Below are positions 20,845-33,424 of a DNA stretch of 64,000 bases, one piece after another. Every line of letters starts with the position of its first letter. Position 1 is the first letter of the stretch. This DNA is from Manihot esculenta (lineage: Eukaryota > Streptophyta > Magnoliopsida > Malpighiales > Euphorbiaceae), in NCBI RefSeq assembly GCF_001659605.2, contig NC_035164.2, positions 23,966,665 to 24,030,664 on the forward strand. The letters are read 5' to 3'. Made by a program: the position numbers and the translations under genes. The notes beneath the pieces were generated by a model. The model was not told the DNA's origin. It made no database searches and saw only the letters and a program-made list of their open reading frames with translations.

Positions 20845-21634
20845 ACACTAACTTTTTATTGCATGTATATATATTTTTCCCTTGACCATAGCAAGTGCAA
20901 AGATCCAATTTAAGAGAAAAACTCCCTAAGTGAAGGTAACACACTGTAAATGATTCAATTTAGGCTTAAAGGGTTGGAAAATTTAATGGAGTCATGAGAT
21001 AGGAGGCTCTTTTAACTTTGTCATCTATGCTGAGTAGAGCAAAGGCTAAAACAAAATCTATGTGTGTGTGCATGTGTGCAGAAGTGAATATGAGTAGAAA
21101 AAGAAATGTGTGTGAGAGAAAAAAAATTTGGTGTGTGTAAAAGGGTCGAAAATGCAAAAAGAAGAAAAAAAGAAAGCAAAAGATGGTGCAAACAGTGCAA
21201 AAATATTCCCCAGTACCCCCACACCTAGTCTAAACATTGTCCTTAATGTAAAACATATAGAGAAAAATTAAGAGAGAAAGGGACTTCCTAGCCTGGGGGT
21301 GATTTGGTCAGTGATTTGGGCAAATCACTCGGCCAAATCACTGGTTGTCATGGTCTGTGGGCAGAAAGTTGTCCACCAGTAGTTGCAGTAGGTGCTCCAT
21401 GTGTATGATTGGGGCCTCCATTTTGTCAAGGCGAGATTCTGTAGATTGATCAACTGTTGGAGGTTCTGCTGATTTGGACAGTGATTTGGACAAATCACTT
21501 GGCCAAATCACCTCTGCTGTAGTTAAGTTCTGCTGATTTTTCCATCAATTTGCGCAAATTGCCTATGCTGGGTTGCCTCCCAATAGCATCCTGGTTTAAA
21601 GTCGTGGGCTGGACTTTCCCGACTTGATCAAGGC
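20845..21634. other. Non-coding 3' internal region of element C
   Basis: AT-rich sequence with a GT-rich stretch near 21060-21130 and two clusters of GATTTGG(G/A)CAAATC-like palindromes (21300-21345, 21470-21512). No frame resembles a known protein. Confidence 0.6.
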
Positions 21635-23083
21635 TCAAGTAATTGGGGAAGGGAAAAGAGTCCCAACAGAATTAAGTAAGAAGTGCAGCATACCTTTCGT
21701 TTTGGTTATAACCCATCCTATTTCTTTCATGTACTCATGAAGTAACATGTTTAGTTTCTCCTCTTTTAATTGAGGTGTGCCTCTAGCCCCTATGTTTGAA
21801 TTTTTTAGGTGATTGAGCAGTACTTTGAACTCCAATTCATATTTCTCCATAAAAGGTGGCTGCAATCTGGTACTGATCTTGGGCAAATCGAATTCTGCTT
21901 GCACTGATGATTTGGGCAAATCAAAATCTGTCTGCATTGTTGATTTGATTTATGTCTGTTCAAGTGATCTGGGCAAATCAGATTCTGCATGTACAAGTGA
22001 TTTGGGCAAATTGCCTCTGGACCAGTCTGTGCAGCATGTTGTCTCTTCTGTTTCTGTTTCTTTCAAATTTTTCCTATTCTCCTCATCCTCTTGGCTGGTG
22101 TCCCTTGGTGATTGTTTGATGGCATCTAGGAGAGATATATTGATCTCCACTTTGTGAAAGGTTGCAAGTATTTCTTTCTCTTCTTTTTCTTTTTGTGATC
22201 TTGCAAATCTCTTTGGAAAGGGAGGAGGTACCTTGAACTTTTCTGCTAGTTGCTCTACTGTTTTTTGCCTCTAACTAGATTCTTCCTGGTTTGTTGATTT
22301 GGGAAAATCGATTTCTGCCCTTTCTGGTGATTTGGGCAAATCGATTTCTGCCCTTTCTGGTGATTTGGGCAAATCGATTTTGCCTGGCTATCCTGTCTGT
22401 CTACTGATTGGGTCTGTGATTTGGGCAAATCGATGCCCCTAATCACTTTCCGGTAGTTTCTCCTCAACAACCTGTTTCTGTATTTGGGCAGATTGTGACT
22501 CACCCTTGCTTTCTTGAAGCTTTTTCCCACTCCTTAGTGTAATGGCACTAACATTCTGTCTTGGATTGATTTCAGTTTGGGAGGGTAGCTTTCCTTGTGA
22601 TTCAAGCTTACTCATTGAAGTGGCCATTTGCTGCTCAAGGTTTTGCACCGAATTTGCTAAGGATTTCATGATCTCTTCAAGAGGAGTGTTGGACTTTTGA
22701 GGTGCTGCTTGGGCTGGATTTCTTTGTAGATAGCTTGGATATTGATTGGCCCTTGCATAACTGAAGTTCGGATGGTCCCTCCAACCTGGGTTGTAGGTGT
22801 TAGAATAGGGATCATACCTCCTTTGCCCATTAAATCCTCCTACTTGCTGGTCCTCTTCTTGAAGGGAGGGACATAGGTCAGTAGGGTGGCTCAAGTTTGC
22901 ACATATTCCACATGGTTTGGGCTGCTGAATCTGCTGGACTTGTTGGGCTTGACCCACAACAAGGCTACGGACAACATTGGTGAGATCAGAAATTTGGGAT
23001 GCTAAAGTGGATGTACTCACCTCATTCACCCTTCTTGGTGGCTGTTCTTGGTCTCCAAATTGCTGTGAGGCTGCTGCCATGGT
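21635..23083 (-). pseudogene. gag: Athila-like gag C-terminal half, peptide-repeat linker and pre-RT remnant (element C)
   Basis: The minus strand from 23083 continues gag after the solo LTR: MAAASQQFGDQE, a Cys/His motif (CGICANLSHPTDLC), the Athila hallmark INPRQNVSAITLRSGKK, and KVPPPFPKRF. It then holds repeated CPNHQKGQKS/DLPKS peptides and a segment (ELEFKVLLNHLKN to EEKLNMLLHEYMKEIGWV) that normally precedes reverse transcriptase. It ends at 21635 with no protease or RT. The frame is broken (stop at 22439, frame changes near 22440-22260). Gag would bind and package RNA. Confidence 0.8.
23079..23083. repeat. Target site duplication ATGGT (left)
   Basis: ATGGT is repeated at 25235-25239 on the other side of the solo LTR. 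Confidence 0.85.
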
Positions 23084-25234
23084 TGTAACGACCCCAAAAT
23101 GGACCGTCACCGACGCTAGGATTCAGGTCGACTTAAGGCCGCCATAACCCATAGCAAGCCTGCTATAATCTCTGTGTACCTGTAAACCTCATACATGATC
23201 ATACATTTTCTGTGAAAATAAAACTCTTTTCTGAACCAAGGCTTAACCTGTGCATGCACTATCTCTGTACTCTGTACTCATGTACTCTGTACTCTGTATC
23301 CCTGACTAGAGCTTGCTCTAGATGGGTTAACTCATACCTGTTAAGCCTGGTTTTCACATACAGGAAAACATATATACATATACAGATCATGTACAAACAG
23401 ACATCACTAGGTCAAGCAACAACTATTACATCTCTTTAATATTACATGTCCACTCTAAGCTATTACAGATCTCTTTACTTTTCCTGTACTCTGCTGGACT
23501 GTCCCTGTACACTGTACACTGAACCTGCAAAACTGGGGTTAAGGGAGTGGGATGAGCTCTATAGCCCAGTGAGTAGAATAGTAAAACATCTCAGTAAAAT
23601 ATGATCTTATGGAATGCACCATATCACAGACAAGCCACATCAAGAGGAAACCTGTCACCACATAGTCCCAGTAACTCTGTGCCAGGGCGTAGAATCGAGC
23701 ACCTGGTCTTCCTGTCATATATGTATATGTGTATATAACACCTCTGTACTTACCATTGCCAGGGCGTAGTCAAAGGCTCCTGGACTTTGCTATACCTGCC
23801 AGGGCGTAGTCAAAGGCTCCTGGACTTCGCTATACCTGCCAGGGCGTAGTCAAAGGCTCCTGGACTTCCTGTCTGAGACTATTGGATCATTCAGCATTCA
23901 CTCACATCACCAAATAACGATACAATGCAACATATTCGTGAATACTAATGCAAGCAACCTATGGCATAAACATGATGCATGAGATATGCTAAAAGCAGTT
24001 TGTGGTTCAATTAAAAGTCATAGTTTAGTTCCACTCACCTCTGGCTATCTGGACTGACTGACTCTGCAGGCTCTGAACCTCTGTAGCAGTACTCACTGCT
24101 GCTCTCTCTGGTTCCTCTGGTCTGTACCTATACAGATAGACTCAAATGAGGGACCAAACAAGCGTAGAACTCACCCCCTTAAACTCACTTAATTCGTCAT
24201 GAAAAGCATGCAAAAGAAAGCTGGACAGGACACTTTCGGCGGCAGGTTCGGCGGCCGAAAGTCCTCTCCAGAGACGAAACTCAAGCACCTTCGGCGGCAC
24301 CTTCGGCGGCCGAATCCCCCCAAACAGAGCCGAACTTTCAAAACTCACGGGGGCAAGCTGTGGCAACCAAGCCACCATGCAGGAGGTTCGGCGGCCGAAT
24401 GAACCTTCGGCTGCCGAACCTGAGTTCATCTAGAACTCAGCTTCAACGGCAAACCATCTTCTCCTTCCCTTCAACCACTCAACCACTCAACCCATATATA
24501 TACTCCAACTCCTCAACACACATATACTCACGTATATGATCACAGGGGTCCAAAATTATCTAATAACCCCAAACAACAAATCAAACATAACACAGAAACA
24601 TGTATACATGCATAAATCATCAAAACCACTACTTCTCACTTAACCATGCATCTCTCTCCCTTAACTTCCATAAAACCTTCAGAAAACACATAAACAGGTT
24701 CAAGAGCATTACTTACCTCCTGTAACAAGAAGATGAATACTCTGAACTAAGGAAAACGGACCAACTCTCCGCAAACTCTCAACTACTTTCACTTTTACTT
24801 CAAAACATTCAAAACCGTGTGAACGAGCAAAACACTCTGCATGAGCTGCTCAAACTCAGCAAATAAACCAGGGGAGACGTGGCCAAGCTTCTGGCAACAA
24901 GTTGAACATAACACCTGTCCAACATGCTGACTCAGGATGCCCAAAAGCTGGCTGGCCAACTCAGCTTCGGCTGCCGAATCGCATGCAAAACCATGCAACA
25001 TTCGGGGGCCGCACTTAATTTTCGGAAGCCGAACATTGGGCACTTTCGGCGGCCGAACTTACCTTCGGCGGCCGAACTTGGCAAAAGTCTCCATGAAACA
25101 CTCAAAACAATTCAACGTTAAATCACATCATAATACTGAAGAAAAACATACTCCTACCCGTATATAGAATCCCAACACCCCGGATTCCACCAGACAACAG
25201 GAATTCCGGTGCCGGATTCTAGCCGGGTATTACA
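23084..25234 (-). repeat. Solo LTR of the Tekay-like family in element C gag (2151 bp)
   Basis: Plus strand starts tgtaacgaccccaaaatgg and ends agccgggtattaca. It is inserted exactly within the gag frame of element C and has perfect 5-bp flanks. It holds two palindrome clusters (24230-24420 and 24960-25080). A 40-bp tandem unit 'ccagggcgtagtcaaaggctc' is present in three copies at 23758-23870. Confidence 0.93.
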
Positions 25235-25839
25235 ATGGTGGAAATTAAATCCCTTATGGCTTGAGGTGACTTGTCTTCAATTGATCCTCCACATGCTGCG
25301 TCTATGAACTTTCTTTCCAAAGGTAGCAAACCTCCATAAAAGTATTCAATGAGTGACTTATCAGAGATGTCATGTTGAGGGCAGCTTATGCACAATCGAT
25401 TGAATCTTTCCTAATATTCATATAGCTCTTCATAATCCTTTTGTTTGGTGCAACTGATCTCTCTTCTGATGTCAATAGCTTTTGAGGTTAGAAAGTATTT
25501 GCTCAAGAAGACTCTCACCATCCCATCCCATGAAGTGATGGATCCAGGTGGTAAATAGAACAACCAATCTTTGGCAAAATCATCAAGAGAAAAGGGAAAA
25601 GCTCTTAATTTAACATGCTCTTCGGAAATACCTTGAGGCCTTATTGTTGAACACACAATGTGAAATTCTTTAAGGTGCTTGTATGGATCTTCATTTTTCA
25701 GACCTCTGAATTTCGAAAGGAGATGAATTAATCCGGTTTTAAGCTCAAAAGGGGCTGCCAAAGGTGGGTAAGTGATGCACCATAGTGCTTGATCATCCAA
25801 GGGTGTTGCTAGTTCACGAAGAGTTCTTTCTTGTGCCAT
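25235..25839 (-). pseudogene. gag: Athila-like gag, N-terminal half (element C)
   Basis: Starts MAQERTLRELATPLDDQAL and contains the retrotransposon capsid domain (HLKEFHIVCSTIRPQGISEE, LRAFPFSLDDFAKDWLFYLP, FLSKYF). A stop at 25411 replaces the Trp normally found before ERFNRL. After it the frame continues through ERKFIDAACGGSIEDKSPQA to the solo LTR at 25234, and gag resumes at 23083 in phase. Identification as Athila/Tat-type gag rests on these motifs. Confidence 0.85.
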
Positions 25840-26300
25840 TAGAGCTCTTGTCTCAACGTTTTTAGCTTCAAATTCAGCAAGGACAACAGCTCATTCAAGA
25901 GCAGAGCCGCTGCATTTTCTGCCTCTTTAGGTGCTGTTGTGACTATCTTTATAGCAGCTGGTTCAGCTACTGTTTTAGGGGCTAGTTTTGTGATTTTGTT
26001 AGCAAAAATTTTTGGTTTTTGGGCTGATTCTGGTGCAGTTTTAAGGGCTGGTTTTGAGTGCAGCAGCTTGTGCAGCAATAGGTTCAACAAGTGCAGCATG
26101 TACAGCAGTTTCAGCAATTGGTTCAGCAACTTATTCAGCTGGTACAACAACGATTTTTGCAGTAGGTATAGCAGCAAGTGTAGTAGGCTCAGCAGCAGGT
26201 GTAGCAGCAAGTTCCTCAGTAATCTGTGCAGCAGATTGTATGCCAATCACCAGATTTGTTTACGTTCAATTTCTGGATCGTAAAGAAGAGCTTCTTTACA
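25840..26300 (-). pseudogene. Ala/Pro-rich leader frame upstream of element C gag
   Basis: The minus strand is rich in GCA/GCT/ACT triplets and encodes alternating Ala, Pro, Glu and Thr (KTAPESAQKPKIFANKITKL) when one frame change near 26050 is allowed. In another frame it gives a Leu-rich run that is probably spurious. It could be a gag N-terminal extension. No recognised domain. Confidence 0.45.
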
Positions 26301-26342
26301 ATCAGCCCTGGTCATAAAAGGAAAATACGTTAGTTAGATCAA

Positions 26343-26361
26343 ATCCTCGGCAACGGTGCCA
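26343..26361 (-). other. Primer binding site of element C (tRNA-Asp type, slightly diverged)
   Basis: Minus strand TGGCACCGTTGCCGAGGAT lies a few bases inside the 5' LTR. It differs at two positions from the site at 6878-6895. Confidence 0.8.
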
Positions 26362-26366
26362 ATTTT

Positions 26367-27776
26367 TTATAGCGGTTGTCGAAGCCGTAAAAAATAAACA
26401 TATTATCAATCAACAAAATAATTTGTAGATAGTGGCAATAGGGTCGAATCACAAAGATTTGACACTAAAGATTTTCCTAATTATGACTTGGTCAAGTAAA
26501 TAATAAAAGTAAATAAAAAGAGGGGGGTTTGTTTGAGATGATAATAGACTATAATTAAAAGAAAGTAATAAGTAAAAAGAATGAGTAAATCTATGGGAGA
26601 AGAGCTCTAGTTGAAGTATGGATCTATTTCAGTTGTTTAGAATTGATCATTGATTCTTTAATACTCCTATTTATTTCCATAATTTAGTTTAGGTTGTGGA
26701 AGACGCTTCTCACAACCAAATTCCTCCTTAGTTTTAGTTTGACTAGGAAACGTTCACTAATCAAACACTAGTTAACAAGTTGCCAAGGAACGTCCTTGGG
26801 GTTTTTTACTTTTCAACTGTTAACTGCATTAAGACTTAGAGAAACCTAATTCTAACCTTGCCAACTGCGTGGTCAAGTTTAGATTATGCAACCAAGTGTG
26901 CTTGTGTTCAAACAGTCTAAGCAATTACGAACCTAAATTATTTAAACTAACAATTTATCACTTATGCAATTAAAAGCAACAGGCCTTAATTGATTCTAAT
27001 AGCAAAGCAATAATAGCATGAAGAACAAGTTGCATAAATATTGAAAAATAGAAGTTTAATAATGGAGTTTTAAATCTCCTAATTCATCAGAAAACTGAAA
27101 TTTGCTAACTTCAACTAGAAAGGACGGAGTTTAGCCACTCATGGTGAACAAAAATACACAAAAAGAAAGAAGAAAAATAGAAGAAGAAGCTGGTGTATTT
27201 TTGTCGAAATTCTGTAGGAAAATTGATGATCCCCTACTGGTTTTCGTGTTGTCCCTTTTATAGGTGGATAGTCCTAATTCATTTAGGACTTGGAATCCTT
27301 CTTTGAATTGACTTCATGATGGTCTTTTAATTCCTCCTTCCTTTTGTATTTTATAATGAATAAAATTCCTTTGGTGAAGGATTTTCTTTGGTGTGGCTTT
27401 TGGAGTTATCATAGGATTGATCTTGTAGTGTTTGAAGTACGATAGGACTTCAATGCTTTTGAAATTTGAATTTTTCCTTTTTTCCCACGCTACTGTCCTT
27501 CTCTGCGTCAGTTTGATTTGGGCAGTGATTTGCCCAAATCGCTTGCCCAGATCATTTCTGCAAGTCAGTCCCAGTTTCCTGCTTCAGCTTCCTGCGAGTG
27601 ATTTGGCCAAATCGCTTCGACCCAATCAATTTTCCAGCTTTTTCTGCACTTTTTCTCCAACTTTCTATTTTCTTTCTTTTCTGCAAAAACATCACAAAAA
27701 CATAAATTAAGCTGAAAAAATGTGTAATTAAACAGTAATAAAGATAGTAAAAATGTGGCTAAATTATGTTTGATCA
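26367..27776 (-). repeat. 5' LTR of element C (1410 bp)
   Basis: Same length and order as 17474-18883. The inner end has TTATAGCGG where the other LTR has TGATAGCGG, so the terminal dinucleotide is mutated here. The right flank is the TSD AGTTT at 27777-27781. Confidence 0.92.
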
Positions 27777-27781
27777 AGTTT

Positions 27782-30700
27782 ACATGCCAAGATAAAATTC
27801 GTTGTCCATGTTCTAAGTGTCAGAATAGAAAATTTCAGGATAGGCAAGATGTTACTTATCACCTTTGTAAAAATGGATTTGTTGGAGGATATACTAAGTG
27901 GATTGTGCATGGTGAATCTATCACTCATGAAATAAATTCTGAACAATTTGAGGAACAGTCTATTGATTATCTTGCTACAACCAACAATGTCAATAATTAT
28001 AGAAGCATGGTCATAGAAGCAATGAATATAAATTATGGTACATTTGGAGTTGGTAGTTCTGAAATGGGCAATCAAACCATGGAGCCGAACTTAGAAGTTT
28101 CAAAATTCTATGAATTGTTACATGGTGCGGATGTGCCATTATGGGAAGACTGCAATAATCATACCAAGTTATCTGTTGTATCTCAATTACTGAACTTAAT
28201 GTCAGAATTTCACATTAGTCATAGTTGTTTTAATAAGTTTATGGAAACAGTAAAAATTATACTACTAGAAGGAAACCTCTTACCGGATAATTTTTATAAT
28301 ACGAAGAAGATGATGTCCACTCTATGCCTTGGTTATACAAAAATCAATGTTTGTGTAAACAATTGTAAGTTGTACTTTCAAGAAAACATCGATAGAACAT
28401 CATGTACAATATGTGGTCACCCTCGATATAAACCAATACAATCATTTATGGGGCGACGGAAAAATAGACTATTTAAAGTGTTGCGATATCTGCCTTTGAT
28501 TCCCAGACTCCAAAGACTTTTTATGTCATCCAAAACTGCTCTGCATATGGTTTGGCATGCTTCTAACCAACATGTAGATGGTAGTATGGTGCTTCCTGTT
28601 GATAGTGAGGCACGAAAACATTTTGATCGCAGCCACTCTTGATTTGCATCTGATCCAAGAAATGTTCGGCTTGGATTATGTACTGATGGATTCAATCCTT
28701 TTGGGCAACGGTCTAATCTGTATTCTTGTTGGTCCGTAATTATTGTAGTTTACAATTTACCTCCATGGATGGCAATGAAAAAACCTTACATGTTTCTGAA
28801 TATGGTAATTTCAGGTCCTAAAAGCCCTGGAAAAAGCTTGGATGTTTTTTTGAGGCCTTTGATTGATGAGTTGAAATTGTTGTAGCATGAAAGAGTTTGG
28901 ACTCATGATGCTAAATCTAACTAAAACTTTCAAATGAAAGCAGCACTGTTATGGACAATAAGTGATTTTTCTTCATATGGTATGTTATCTGGATGGAGCA
29001 CACATGGTAGAATGTCATGTTCATATTGTATGGAAAATAGTAAGGCCTTTGTACTTCAGCATGGTGGGAAGCCATCTTTTTTTGATTGTCATCGTAAATT
29101 TCTTCCTATTAACCATCCATATCGAAGACATAAAGATAAATTTAGAAAAGGTTTCATAGAAAAAACTCCTCCTCTTTCTCCTATGGCAGGTGATGTTATA
29201 CAACATCGAGTTAATTTGTTGAGTGATGTTGTGTTTGGAACAACTGCTGGCAAGCAAACAATGCCGGGGTTTGGAGTACAGCATAACTGGGTAAAAAAGA
29301 GTATATTTTGGGAGCTTCCACATTGTCAATCAAATTTACTTCGACATAATTTGGATGTTATGCATATAGAAAAGAATGTGTTTGATAACATATTCTACAT
29401 AGTTATGAATGTGAATGGCAAATCAAAGGACAATATCAAGGCAAGACAAGATTTGAAAGTCTATTACAATCGTCCCGAGTTAGAATTGTTGGATAATAAT
29501 GGTAAAGTATACAAACCTAAAGCAACTTATTCTTTGAATAAAGAACAGAAACGATCAATTTATCAGTGGCTTAAGGATTTGAGGTTGCCTGACGGTTATG
29601 CTTCGAACATTGCTCAGTCTGTTAGTGTGAATGATTGTAAATTTTATGGATTAAAAAGCCATGATTGCCACATATTGATGCAAAGACTGATACCAATTGC
29701 ATTTTGTGACATATTACCTAAAGCATTTTGGGATGCTTTGACTGAGTTGAGTCATTTTTTTAGAGACATAACTGCAACCACACTTACAGAAGAAAATTTG
29801 AATATCTTAGAAAAAAATATTGTTGAGAGCATTTGCAAGATGGACCTGGTTTCTTTGACTCAATGGAGCATTTACCTATTCACTTGGCATATGCGGCAAA
29901 AGCAGGTGGACTTATGCAATATCGTTGGATGTATCCCTTTAAATGGTAAATGCAATACTAAATATTTACATATGGTGTATTGTAAATAAATGTCAAATAA
30001 ATCAACTAACAGTCTAATTATTCTTTTACTAGATACCTCTTTGACTTGAAGAAAAAAGTCAAAAATAAAGCTTCTATTGAGGGTTCAATTGTTGAGGCAT
30101 ATCTTATTGAGGAAATTTCATCTTTTTGCTCACACTACTTTGAGCCATCTATCTCGACAAGGCTAAATAGAGTTCCAAGAAATGATGATGGTGGACATGT
30201 AGAAACTATAGGACGCCTTTCAATTTTCACTTATGCATGTCTGCCTTTTGGGCATTTGGATCATGGCAGAATGTTATCAAATGAAGAGTATCGCGCAACA
30301 CATTTATATGTGTTGTTGAATTGTCCTGAAATTGATCCGTTTATTGAGTAAGTGATTTAAATTAAGTATTAACATATTAATCATATAAAATAAATTATGA
30401 TACAAAAAAATTAATTTTTTTGTGTAGGATTTTTTATTCTCATTTACGAGAAACAATACCAAATATCAGTGATCAAAAAATTGAGCGAATGCGATAGCGA
30501 GAATTGGCTAATTGGTTAAAAGACTATGTAAGTATTGCAAGTGATGATTTTAACATGTGCATTATTGTTGGCTTCTAACTTAATATTTCAACATTAGGTG
30601 GGAAGGAAAGAAGTTGATAATTGCATTTATCAAATAGCTCAAGGGCCCAGCCGAAAAGTACAATCATATAAAGGATACTTTGTGAATGGATTTAAATTCC

Positions 30701-31437
30701 ATCGACATGATTATGGTAGAGAGCGAAAAATATTAAATAGTGGTGTATGGGTTAAAGGAAGTTGTCATAATGAATATAAAAGTGATTACTATGGCTTGCT
30801 GAATGATGTATTAGAATTAGAGTACTTTGGAGAGAGAAATAAGATAATCCTTTTCAAGTGTGAATGGTTTGACACTAATAGAGGGGTAAGAATCCATTCT
30901 CAACATAGTCTTGTGGAGATCAATGTCAAATTAAGGCTAGCATCATCTGATCCATTTATTTTAGCTCAACAAGCTCATCAAGTTTGCTATACTAAATACC
31001 CTAAAATCAATAAAGTCAGAGTTGACTGGTGTGCGATTTTCAAAACCAAACCTAGAAGCACTTACAATATTGGACCTTCTATGGTTAACAACAATTCAAA
31101 TGAGTAAAACTCTAATGATGTTGCTTATCAGGATGATGATGTCTCAAGACCTCAAGAAATTGTACTAACAACCGAACTTGATGATCCCATAATGTTACTT
31201 GATTCTCCCACAATGTTACTTGATTCAAGTATTATAGTTGAGGTGGATGTTAATGAATTGCAACATGTGCAACAACCACTTGGAGTGGTGGAAGATGAAG
31301 ATGAGGATGTAGAGGAAGAGGAAGAGGAAGAGGATGAGGAAGAGGAAGAGGACACTGAAGAGTCAGATGACGATTTAGAAGTTGATGGTGTTGATAGTGA
31401 TGATGATGTCAACTTAGAAGATGATTTTGAATGATAC
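27782..31437 (+). pseudogene. TNP2-type CACTA transposase, main part (broken, with introns)
   Basis: Continues the frame begun at 17357. In order: end of the transposase-associated domain (RCPCSKCQN), Transposase_21 region (LCTDGFNPFGQRSNLYSCW, KAALLWTISDFSSYGMLSGW), DUF4218-like segment (RVPRNDDGG, LSIFTYACLPFG), and DUF4216-like segment (YYGLLNDVLELEYFG, FKCEWFD). It ends in an acidic Asp/Glu tail (31290-31434). Probable introns with GT-AG ends: 29946-30032, 30348-30427, 30528-30597. Disabling changes: stops at 28640, about 28883, 28921, 30495 and 31105, and a frameshift near 29845. It would have catalysed excision and insertion. Confidence 0.85.
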
Positions 31438-31551
31438 ATCGTAAAGTATATCATATTTTTATATATATTCATATACTTAATATTTGATTATGGTTTTATA
31501 TATTGTTTGTCTTTATTGTTAATTTAAACTTATGGACAATTATTTTTTCAG

Positions 31552-33145
31552 ATGCCTCGAAGAGCAATATCATCTAGAGGTAGAGGATATAGCCAGCAAC
31601 TCTCTATGAATGAAATAGATGAGGCAGTACAGGTGCAAGAGGAAACACAAGAGCACACTCCACAAGCATTGGGGGGCAAGCATACGCATCCTTATCATCA
31701 TCAGTTCAAACTAGAGGTCCGAACTTAAGACATCCTATCCCATCAAACCCGTCTGATCGACAATTGATTAAATTGAAAGGAAATGTGTAAGTCATATACA
31801 ACTTTTTGCTATTGATTTAATATGTATTACTACTTACAACTACTCATTATATATAAAAATATTGTAGTTTTTGAGATTCCACAGTTACTAGATCAATCAC
31901 TAATGACATTAAGATGCGCTACACTGCTCCATGGAAAACTTGATCAGAAATACCTTTAAAAACAAAAGACGAGCTCTTTAGACTTTTTTGGGTAAATACA
32001 ACTTATACTCTAAACTTTCTAATATGCATTTTAAGTTTATTAAATTTATATAACACTGATTGTTATTTGTAGAGTCGATATATATGGGATGAGAGTGAAG
32101 AAGATATGGTTCAAATTGCTTGGAAAAAGGTAGGAAAAGAAAGACTGCGAGACATTCTTAATAGAGTTAGGAGCGAATTGTTATGCAAGTACAAGAAGAC
32201 AGATGTTGCTTATCTGTACAATTTAGGACCAGATTGGATGGAGACAGAGATATGGAATGAACTTATTGCATATTGGAGTACACCAGAGTGGAGAAAGAAA
32301 TCAGAAGCTAGTAAAACAAATAGAAACGTAGAAAAAGATGGGACTATTATGAAACACTCTAGTAGTTTAATAAAACTGGAGGTTCATGAGAATAGATTGG
32401 TATAACTCTTTTATTTCTTACTTTTATTTCTTACTTTTATTTATACAATTCTGTTTTTATATAGATGGTTAGAAATTATTCGTGCATCTTGTGTTGTGTG
32501 ATTATTTCTTTTTTGTAGGCAAAGAAGTTAGGTAGGCAATCAACTCAACTTGAACTATTTCGTGCAACTCACACAAAAAAGGGGAGTCAAGGTGTTTTCA
32601 TTGATGGAAAATCATGACGAGTTGATGTAAGTTATTTTTTGCTTATTTATTGTTATCACATTATTTTTCTATTTGTTATGTTATTATTAGTTGTGTATGG
32701 TTAATGAAACGTTTATTATGTTTTCTTTTTTAACTTAGGGAGCTTATTTGAGTGCTATTGCTGAAAATGTGAATGACAATTGTGAGAGTCAGTCTGCTTT
32801 TGATTTGAATAAGTGGATTGAAATTTCTGGAAGTAGTAAAGGGAGGGTTTATGGTTTTGGATTTTCTGATATTGCAAAATCAGGAACTCTAACTACTTCT
32901 TTCTCATGCACATCAGCTCATCCTAGAGGACCTTCTCAAACTATGTTTTCTTTAGAGGAGGTTGAACAAATATTAGTGCGAAATCATATCAAAATGAAAG
33001 AAGACATGGAGTAAATGCAAGAGCAAATGCGAGTGTAAATGGAAAAGCAAATAAAAGATCAAATGAAATCGTTGAAGAACAAAAAAAAATCTTCACCGCA
33101 TAACACAACTTCAGATTCTATTTCTCTATTAGATGGTTTAATAAA
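31552..33145 (+). pseudogene. Second CACTA gene, Transposase_24/TNPA-like (broken)
   Basis: Starts MPRRAISSRGRGYSQQL right after a CAG splice acceptor. Later exons encode IWDESEEDMVQIAWKK, YLYNLGPDWMETEIWNEL, STPEWRKKSEASKTNR and KKLGRQSTQLELFRATHTKK, then GAYLSAIAENVNDNCESQSA and a C-terminal coiled-coil-like MKEDME/MEKQIKDQMK. The spacing of these motifs is that of plant Transposase_24 proteins. Exons are separated by short AT-rich introns. A frameshift near 31670, stops at about 32617 (TGA) and 33012 (TAA), and others make it non-functional. By analogy with En/Spm it would bind the subterminal repeats. Confidence 0.75.
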
Positions 33146-33151
33146 TTCATA

Positions 33152-33307
33152 GATTAGTTTTAAATTTTATGAACATTGTTAAGTATTATGGATTTATTTT
33201 AAATTTTATGACCATTATTAAGTATTATGAATTTATTTTAAATTTTATGAACATTGTTAAATATTATAGATTTATTTTAAATTTTATGAATATTGTTACG
33301 TATTATG
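33152..33307. repeat. Four tandem copies of a 39-bp AT-rich unit
   Basis: Units begin at 33152, 33191, 33230 and 33269 (gatttattttaaattttatg and variants). They lie between the last CACTA exon and the subterminal repeats. Confidence 0.85.
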
Positions 33308-33424
33308 AACATTAATTATAATTATTATAAATGATGTTTGATTTATATTAAATATGATTCTTAATTATAAATTATTTGATTATATAAAGAATATCTAAAT
33401 AAAAGCTGAAAATGATTTTTTTGT

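Larger units (their letters stand above)
17474..27776 (-). mobile_element. Athila-like LTR element C without pol (10.3 kb)
   Basis: Both LTRs measure 1410 bp (17474-18883 and 26367-27776) and AGTTT flanks the element on both sides (17469-17473, 27777-27781). On the minus strand the order is 5' LTR, tRNA-Asp type primer site, Ala/Pro-rich leader frame, gag, a linker with repeated peptides, a short pre-RT segment, then long non-coding sequence and the polypurine tract. Protease, RT, RNase H and integrase are absent. Gag is split by a solo LTR. It probably depended on an autonomous Athila relative. Confidence 0.9.

Noticed and set aside
21060..21140. GT-rich tract as a possible telomere-like or satellite array
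   Set aside because: It is a short irregular GT/GA stretch in the 3' non-coding part of element C without a repeating unit.
21813..22157. Plus-strand frame with DLGKSxSACT repeats as a protein
   Set aside because: It is antisense to the gag/linker of element C; the repeats arise from the GATTTGGGCAAATC palindrome, which reads on both strands.
23755..23880. Regularly repeated 40-bp units as a CRISPR-like array
   Set aside because: Units are contiguous tandem repeats without unique spacers, in a eukaryotic LTR.
31152..31472. Ser-rich frame on the minus strand
   Set aside because: It is the antisense of the acidic GAA/GAT tail of the TNP2-type transposase.
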